Shown here: positions 57,299-64,000 of the stretch, piece by piece | How positions within the stretch are numbered: position 1 is the stretch's first letter | How the letters are laid out: each line of letters starts with the position of its first letter | Assembly: GCA_018873225.1 (NCBI GenBank) | Contig: JAEILZ010000002.1 | Location: forward strand, 4,650,001 to 4,714,000 | Direction of reading: 5' to 3' | Source: [Phialemoniopsis] sp. UDSM-2020 | Taxonomy: Eukaryota; Ascomycota; Sordariomycetes; Thyridiales; Thyridiaceae | Length of the DNA: 64,000 nucleotides | Made by a program: the position numbers and the translations under genes | The notes under the pieces: generated by a model | Told to the model about the DNA's origin: nothing | The model's database searches: none | What the model saw: the letters and a program-made list of their open reading frames with translations, nothing else

Positions 57299-60200
57299 AA
57301 GACGTGGTCGGGTGGTGCGGAAGAGTGTGGTTCTACTTAGGGGCCCTTGGGGCATGTCTGTTCAGACACGTAGTCATACAAATCACGATAGACACACGGA
57401 GAGGCCTGGAGTGATGAGGACCACGAGTGTTATGATGTACAGCGTCCTATCACGATCTATTATACAGGGTGACTACGTCCTTCAAGATAGGCTAGCCGAG
57501 CTATGGCAGACATACGTGAAGACTAATGATTTTGCACTATAATAAGGGGAAGCTATTCAGGGACGCTCTTGAATGCCAGTAGTGTTGACGAAACTTACAA
57601 CGCATAGAGAACCCCTATCTTGGCTTCACTCGGGAATTACTTCGCCCTCATAAGCCATCAGTGGCATCTGTCCGAGCTTCCTCCTGCTCCGTTCCGTGCT
57701 CCTGGGTCTTTTGCGGCATGTGCGGCTCGTGTAGGCGTGGCTGAAGAAGCAATAGACACGGCACGCATGTGTCGAACCATGGCTTGCCATGGACTGCACG
57801 AGGGCGCACGAGGCATGGGAGGTAGGAGCGGGGACTCTGACTGAGCCAGCCGCGTGGAACTGACGTGCTACGTGAAAGAGCAGATGGGATGAGAGTGTCA
57901 AGGTGGCCGTTGATAACAATTGTGCCTCATCATCATTCCACAGTTTGTTCCATGCTCTCAGCTCAGAGAGAGCCGGAAGGCCGGCATTCAATAGCTTGAT
58001 GTTTCCATAGAGTTACATCACACGAAAGGAACGTCTTTGTTGCTACTCGTGAGAACGTTCATCATCGTGACCCCAATCACCGGGTAGCACAGTAAACAGA
58101 GTGACACGAAAACAGAACGTGGATGCCAGATTCGGCCGGAAGGAGTAAAAGCGGGCTGAAAGGCGGCTCGTATACCAAAGCTGGGTAACTATCCATGGCT
58201 GACATGTAACGGGCTGCAGTCATGAACAAGCAATGTTCCGTCCTGTATGTACTGGTTAGTCACCCGCTCGGTGCCGGTTGCGGGCCCAGCCTCGTGAACC
58301 AGATAGACGTCAACACGGCCATGGTCTACGGTCCGTAGAGGGGGCTGGCTGGTCACTAGATTTCGCGCCAATGATCGAGTTGCGCGGGACGAGCACAGTC
58401 AGCGATGCTCTGTGTATGGACACTTGTCACTGATACTCCTGGACGGCGAGCGATTTGCTCGGTTGTTCGTTCATGCCACAACTCTACTCTGACTTCGGGT
58501 CAGAGATGCACGGCCGGACGCAGGATCGATGAGCAGATCTCGAGCACGAACGGTGGGACTGCCATGTTTCAGATGGATCTCCCTTCAGACGAAGGCATCC
58601 GATCCCCAGCGCAACCAAGCACGGTTTGCGCACGCGCGCGCATGTCAGAAAAAAGGATGCGGAAGGCTACAAGTTCCAGGTTGAGTCGTCTGGAGCCCCC
58701 GGATAGCCAGCCGAGGGACGACACATGCTGGCTGTGACACAAGGTATTTGAAATCGACCCAGGGACGGCTCGCGAGACCCCGGAAGAGTTGGGATGCTGC
58801 AGAAAAGCGAGCGAGCATACCGCACCGTACCGTGGATCGTCACGGACCAGAGCGAAGATCCGGAGGGAGGAGAGTGAGAGGAACTCTCCTCTTTCGGTTT
58901 CACGTGGTGGGTGGTAGCGGTCGCTGGCTCCAGATCATGTCACGGTCAGGTGGTATTTCTTGGGATGATCTCGATTTTCCCTTTCTCTGGAGAGAGGTGG
59001 ATATGGCCATGCTCGTGATTTGCCGCAACCCCTGCAAAAGCCGAGTTCATGTCCACGGGTCTTTCTTGCTTGTGATTGCCCTCGAGAAAAACAAGGGAGG
59101 AGAGAAGAGGGGGAAAAAAAGAAAAGTGAGGTGAGCTTGGGACGTTAAAAGGCCTGACCTTGTCTTGTCTCGTCATGTCTTGTCGGAAGCATGAGTACCT
59201 AGACTCCTTCACTTGGTCCGCATGTATGTAACTACGTAGGTAGTCGGCAACATGAGGAACAGAACGAGCCTCCCCACAACTTCTGCCACACAAGTTGACA
59301 GGTCAGAGAAACACAAGGCACAAGAAAAGACGTCGGTCTCCAGACCCGTCCTGGCGTCGTCGGCAGCACAGGCCAGCCCTGGCCCCGAGCACACATTAGA
59401 CAGCACAAGTCAACGTCCAAGATACCCACCAAGTGCCACCCCGACTCCGTAAAGTTGCTGTCCCGGTGGGGATCAAACTGCCCGTTGGGAAGACCAAATA
59501 CCCTCCTGGTTTAGCTCGTGTGGGCGGGTTCCAGGGTGAGTATCCGCTCTTCTCTCCCGACAGACTCCTTTGACGCACATGGATGGGCATTCTCGCGACT
59601 GCATTTGCATAAAGGTACCTCTGTGCAGGCTCAGCGACTCAGGTGGCTGCAGGTCTAGCGGCATTGGGCCGGTGAGGGATCCTGCTCGGTAGGCACATGC
59701 CTAGTGCTAGGTACGGAGTAGTGATGGACGCAGGGCAACATCGTGGCTCTGTGCTGGTATCACCAGAGGACGGAGGTGTGTGAGAGTGTGCAGCGAGTCT
59801 AAACACCAACTGGGCTACTTACTTTAGCTCCCTAAGTAACCGTCTAGCCTTTCCCCCTCTCTCCTTCCATCACCTCTGACCATGCCGTCCCCTTTCCGCA
59901 CAAACAAGCCGAGAGCAGGAAAAAAACACACAAGACCCTTACCCCTGGTATCCATGTCTCGACCTTACTTATGTACTCCGTATCCATGGGTGTACTGTGG
60001 TTCGTTGCTAGGATTACTGCACGGACCAAACTCCCGCAGTCCGTAATATGTCCACGGGTAGCAAGGTATGGATGTACCTCCCAAGCCCAGAAGTACTCCG
60101 TACTTCGTACATGGCGAGAAAGAGCCCTCAAAAGTCGTCGTCGACCACAAGCAGCCAAGACAAAGTGCCATCCAGGGCACGGTACTAACAGTCTTGGGGC

Positions 60201-62170
60201 CGTTTTAGCGCTGTCTAGGAGGCTGCTAATGTAAGGTAGAGACCCCGGGCCTTGTCAGTGCAGTTTAGCTGCTCTAGTAGCCCGCGGATGCTCGAACAAG
60301 GTCGGTTTATTGAATGCAGGCCAGCAGTCGCATCCACCGAAGCTCCTCTCTCCCTCGTCAAGTGTTGTGCTGTTGTGGGTGCAGCAAGAGGACCTTGCCG
60401 GACAGCAAGCCGGTCGGCCAGAGGAGCCCACCCTCACCCACCGTGCCACTGCCCCAGGTGCCAGGGCCTGTTTGCATTTGCATGGGCCGCTAAAGTGCCC
60501 TGTCCTGCCACTGTAATCCCAGCCACGGAGACCTCTGTGAAGTAAGTACCTTGCGCCCTCCCTCGCATTGGTGTTGGCGAGATAAAAATTGTGTTCTTTT
60601 TCTCTCTACTTCAGTGAAGTAGTACAAGATTTGATAATTGTCACTCTGAAAACGGCTCAACCGGCTTTTGTTCGTGGGCGGTCCAAAATGACCATTCAAC
60701 AGAATCACCCCGAGGTAGACTACCTAGAATTTGGGAGCAATGCAGCACAGATGATTGATTATTTCCCCAGCCTTTTTGATCAGAGCTTGAGCCGTTCCCG
60801 TCTGTTGACCCAAAAGTTGGCGGTCCCCACGGGTATCAAAGCTTCCAACCCACCGCCTGCACCCACAAAGTACACCATACCTACTTACCTACACCTTCCT
60901 GTCCAGACAGAGTGCCCTCTTGGGGGCTGTCTTTTATCCATCAGCTTAGGCAATCCAGTCAAGACTCTTGCCTGAAGTTCAAACCTCACGATTGTTTCGG
61001 CCTTGGGGTTGCTGCTGCACATCAACATCCCGGATCAACGACATCTCTTCCCGTCTGTCCGCAATTGGGACAGAAAGCATTCCCTTTTCATCCATTTTGT
61101 TGCATCCTCGTCCTTGATTCCCCCACCTGGTCCTGGCTCTCTATCTAGGTACTTACCTGTTCAACTTTTGTTTCTTTTTTGCCCTTGAGTGGATAAGCCC
61201 TTCCCGTTAGGGGTTCTTTTGAGCGGACTTCCTCCAGCTTGGAGACGAAAAAGATTAAGGTCCCCCCCCCAGTCAAGAAAGAGCAAGCTCCCCCCCTACC
61301 TCCCTACCACTTTAGGTACCTCCCTCCAAAAACGCCCCCGCTCCTCGAGGAGTCTTTTGTGTGTTGGCAGCAGCTCGAGGGGGGAAAGAGAAAGAATATC
61401 TGGCATAAGGTAGGTAGTTAGGGTAGGTACCCAGTACATGGATAGCTCCAACGCAAAAACAGCCTTTCCCTGACCATCTTACTCCGTCTTTAGAGCGCTC
61501 CCGCCGCCGGTCTGTCGATCCTGTGCGTTGCGAACCACAAAAATACCTCTTTACCTCTTCTCGACAAGCCTTCTCTTTTTTCAGTCCTGCTGCGTCACCC
61601 TTGTGTCCACACCCGCCGCAGGACAGAAAACGAAAAGGAAAACATCGGTAAAAAGTGCGTCTTTTTGACAGAGCAATTCACACGAAGGGGGAAAAAGAGG
61701 CGAGATTTCGTGCTGCTTCCCGAAAAGGCAGACCAAGCACACAGCGCGAAAACCAGCGACCAGCGACCGTCACTCACCACTAAACCACTAACTACGACGC
61801 TGTTACCATCAATCGGGTTCGCGCCTCCGCTTCGCCTAGGCCCTGTTGTTCCGGTATCATCTCTCCCTATCTCTGCACAAGACGCCTAATCCCAAAAGCT
61901 TAGGCGTGCCCACTTTACTCCACCTCCCTCGCAATCCTCAACTCTTCAGCAGGATCCCACCTTCAACCAGCAACGACCCCGGCTTCCCAATTTCACATTT
62001 CTCACCTCTGGAGCTGGCCGACCGAAAGCCAGGAATTTCTCGTCCCTCTTTACCACTTTCTCTGACATCATCACCAACACGACGCCCGACCGGCTTCACC
62101 CTCAGTACCTTTTCACCTTCACCTCGACGCTGCCAAATCCTGGCGTGCTTGCCCACAATCGCCAATCATC
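57299..62170. other. 4.9-kb gene desert, including long leader of the ras-like gene
   Basis: No frame shows a motif. It contains TACGGAGTA/TACTCCGTA-like words (59708, 59972, 60092) and GGTAGGTA-like words at about 61300-61430. Several hundred pyrimidine-rich bases precede 62171, consistent with a long 5' leader with short upstream frames. Confidence 0.45.
60091..60108 (+). repeat. Second copy of a 17-bp word shared with the 1508-1524 region
   Basis: AGTACTCCGTACTTCGT at 60092-60108 is identical to 1508-1524. With the base at 60091 it contains an inverted repeat AAGTAC-TCC-GTACTT. Its role is unknown. Confidence 0.6.
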
Positions 62171-63043
62171 ATGGCGGGCAAAATGGTTCTGTACAAGTTG
62201 GTGGTGCTGGGAGACGGCGGTGTGGGCAAGACTGCTCTGACGATTCAGCTGTGCCTTCAACACTTTGTCGAGACCGTAAGTTGATGCTCCTCCAATGCCT
62301 TGGTCGCGAGCCTCGCGGGGCCTTCTACCGCCCGGCTGTCCCCCGGGACCCGGCGTCCGCATCCCGCCGAGGGCCTTGCTGTCGTCGTTGTCGTCCATCT
62401 CTCGTAGCGACAGTTGCTGACATGTGATCAATAGTACGACCCGACAATTGAGGACTCATACCGTAAGCAAGTCGTCATCGATGGCCAAGCATGCATGCTG
62501 GAAGTGCTGGACACCGCTGGCCAAGAGGAATACACTGCGCTCCGAGATCAGTGGATAAGAGACGGAGAGGGCTTCGTCCTAGTGTACAGCATCTCATCCC
62601 GGTCATCCTTTTCGCGCATCAAGCGTTTCCACAATCAGATCCAGAGGGTAAAGGAATCGACGGCCTCATCACCCTCGTACCCGGGCTCCCCCATTGCCGT
62701 CGTCAACTCTCAGGCCCCAGTACCCATCATGCTGGTCGGCAACAAGAGCGACAGGGTAACGGAAAGGGAAGTGTCTACCCAGGAAGGTCACGCCCTGGCA
62801 CGCGAGCTCGGATGTGAATTTGTCGAAGCGTCGGCCAAGAACTGCATTAACGTGGAGAAGGCATTCTACGACGTGGTCAGGATCCTGCGCAGGCAACGAC
62901 AACAAGCATCGAGGCCGATGGCGCCAACCGGACGCAAGCCAACCACCCACGAAGGAAAAGGGGGCCGCGGAGACGACCGCCCCGGCTATGGAGGAGGACG
63001 CGGCCCCTCCAGACGGGACAAGAGCAAGTGTGTCATTCTATGA
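62171..63043 (+). CDS. ras-2: Ras-family GTPase, ras-2-like
   Basis: Exons are 62171-62275 and 62435-63043, giving 237 aa. The P-loop is GDGGVGKTA, switch [13 protein letters not shown], switch [17 protein letters not shown], then NKSD and EASAK. All five G motifs are intact. A Ser/Pro-rich insertion ([19 protein letters not shown]) lies before [10 protein letters not shown], as I recall for Neurospora ras-2 and relatives. The C-terminal tail is Gly/Arg-rich and ends CVIL. Leucine at the last position predicts geranylgeranylation, and polybasic residues precede it. The family controls hyphal growth and morphology. The intron is 159 nt, GTAAGT-TAG, placed after VET so that switch I follows directly. 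The 5' leader appears long. Confidence 0.95.
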
Positions 63044-64000
63044 GCGGGCCGACGGCCGCGACAAGAATGTCGGCACCCCGGCGGCCGCACGGTCTCTTTT
63101 GCACCATGCGGGCGACTATGTGCAAGCGACTCGTAGATTCACGAGCCGGGTGACGGCTGCACGAGAAATTCATGTTGACGATACGAATACGAACCTCCCC
63201 GACGAACTCTGGCGTTGCATTACCAACTTTCTATCTCTTCGCATCTACTACACCTTCCATCCATCTCTATATTACCCGCTACCGATTCTCAACAGTGGCG
63301 AATGGCGTACGAACAAAAAGTGGCATCGTTTGGGCGCAGAGATCTCTCATATCCGTCCTCTCAGCTGAAAGGCGGGTCAGGCCGAAAGAGCTCTTTTTTT
63401 TACAGAAAAAAAAGATGAATCCGAGTTCTCAACTGACAACTAAGTATCGGTGTTTTGGAGTCCGGATGTCCTTGGGATTTGGCGCCCCTGTCTATATAAA
63501 AAGAACCATTTTTGCATTTTTCCCCCCTTCTTCTTCTCTGTTCCCAGGCTTGGTGGTGGTGATCCATTTTACAGTGGGAGGGATTTCTTGATGGCTTCAA
63601 TGCGGGGTGGGGGTGGGGGAAAGGGTTCGCGAGCATGTCTCTAGCTGCCCAAGCTGCCCACTGCTCACCAAAGGGTAGAAAGGGGAGAGGGGGGCATTTT
63701 CTCTCAGCTCTGTCCCGATCGAGGATGCGGGGAGCGAGAAAAGGGAGCAGGCAGGAGGAGGAGCAGGAGTAGGGAAAAGTTGCCATGGGCTGCTGCTGTT
63801 GCATATCTAACCAGCATTGAAATTATACGAGGTGATTCGTTCTTAAGAGAACCGCTGCTTTCCATTGGCAGACACGGAATGAGTGATTGTATATTGCCAG
63901 AGGCGTAGCCGCCAGGATGCGTGTGCCCAGCGGCTCTCTGATGAATTGCAGCGTGAAGCTAAATGCGTGAAGAGAAGCCGCCGGCCGGACAAGCTGGAGG
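63044..64000. other. 3' flank of ras-like gene to window end
   Basis: Frames here are low complexity or short. GA- and G-rich tracts lie at about 63600-63780. No gene is recognised. Confidence 0.5.

Noticed and set aside
1..64000. CRISPR array, prophage, insertion sequence or retrotransposon
   Set aside because: No regular spaced repeats, integrase, transposase or reverse-transcriptase motifs are visible, and the genes are intron-containing fungal genes.

Overview
The window is nuclear DNA of a filamentous ascomycete (Pezizomycotina). A Sordariomycete is most likely, because the Ras-like gene resembles the Neurospora ras-2 type and the set includes apsA-like and mismatched-base/cruciform DNA-binding (Hmp1-like) proteins. 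Most introns are short with GTAAGT-like donors and CTNAC-like branch sites. Genes are monocistronic and lie on both strands. I see no operons, transposase or reverse-transcriptase genes, rRNA, CRISPR or convincing tRNA. I reconstructed 22 protein genes with 36 introns by following reading frame, splice signals and family motifs. The left edge cuts one gene.

Layout. 0-8 kb: a partial RTA1-like membrane protein (-) and a Zn2Cys6 regulator (+) diverge from a region holding a perfect CGG-N6-CCG palindrome. A SET-domain protein with a secretory-looking N terminus (+) and an MFS transporter (-) follow. This block looks accessory. 8.7-16 kb: a BAR-SH3 protein (-) and the mitochondrial cysteine desulfurase Nfs1 (+) share a promoter region, then come an Hmp1-like stress protein and a DUF1993 protein. 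18-25 kb: an NmrA-like oxidoreductase (+), an ADGF/CECR1-type adenosine deaminase (-) and indoleamine 2,3-dioxygenase (-). Two GGCCGG-N7-CCGGCC inverted repeats lie upstream of the dioxygenase. 27-35 kb: an Ies4-like chromatin remodelling subunit (+), a RanBPM/Gid1-type SPRY-LisH-CTLH protein (+) and a metaxin/Sam35-like import protein (-).

37-48 kb: a 73-aa protein (+), a short-chain dehydrogenase (-), a TPMT-family methyltransferase (+), an OTU deubiquitinase (-) and the large nuclear-migration protein ApsA/Num1 (-). 48-54.4 kb is a gene desert with one weak candidate for a small secreted protein. 54.4-57.3 kb: a polytopic membrane protein of unknown function (-) and a type II haloacid dehalogenase (+) diverge. 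A second desert runs to 62.2 kb, where a ras-2-like GTPase (+) begins.

Most genes are housekeeping functions: Fe-S cluster assembly, endocytosis/actin, chromatin, protein degradation, mitochondrial import and cell polarity. The parts most worth a second look are the 0-8 kb block, the predicted secreted SET protein, the palindromes beside two genes, three GC-AG introns, and three stop-free introns whose lengths are multiples of three.
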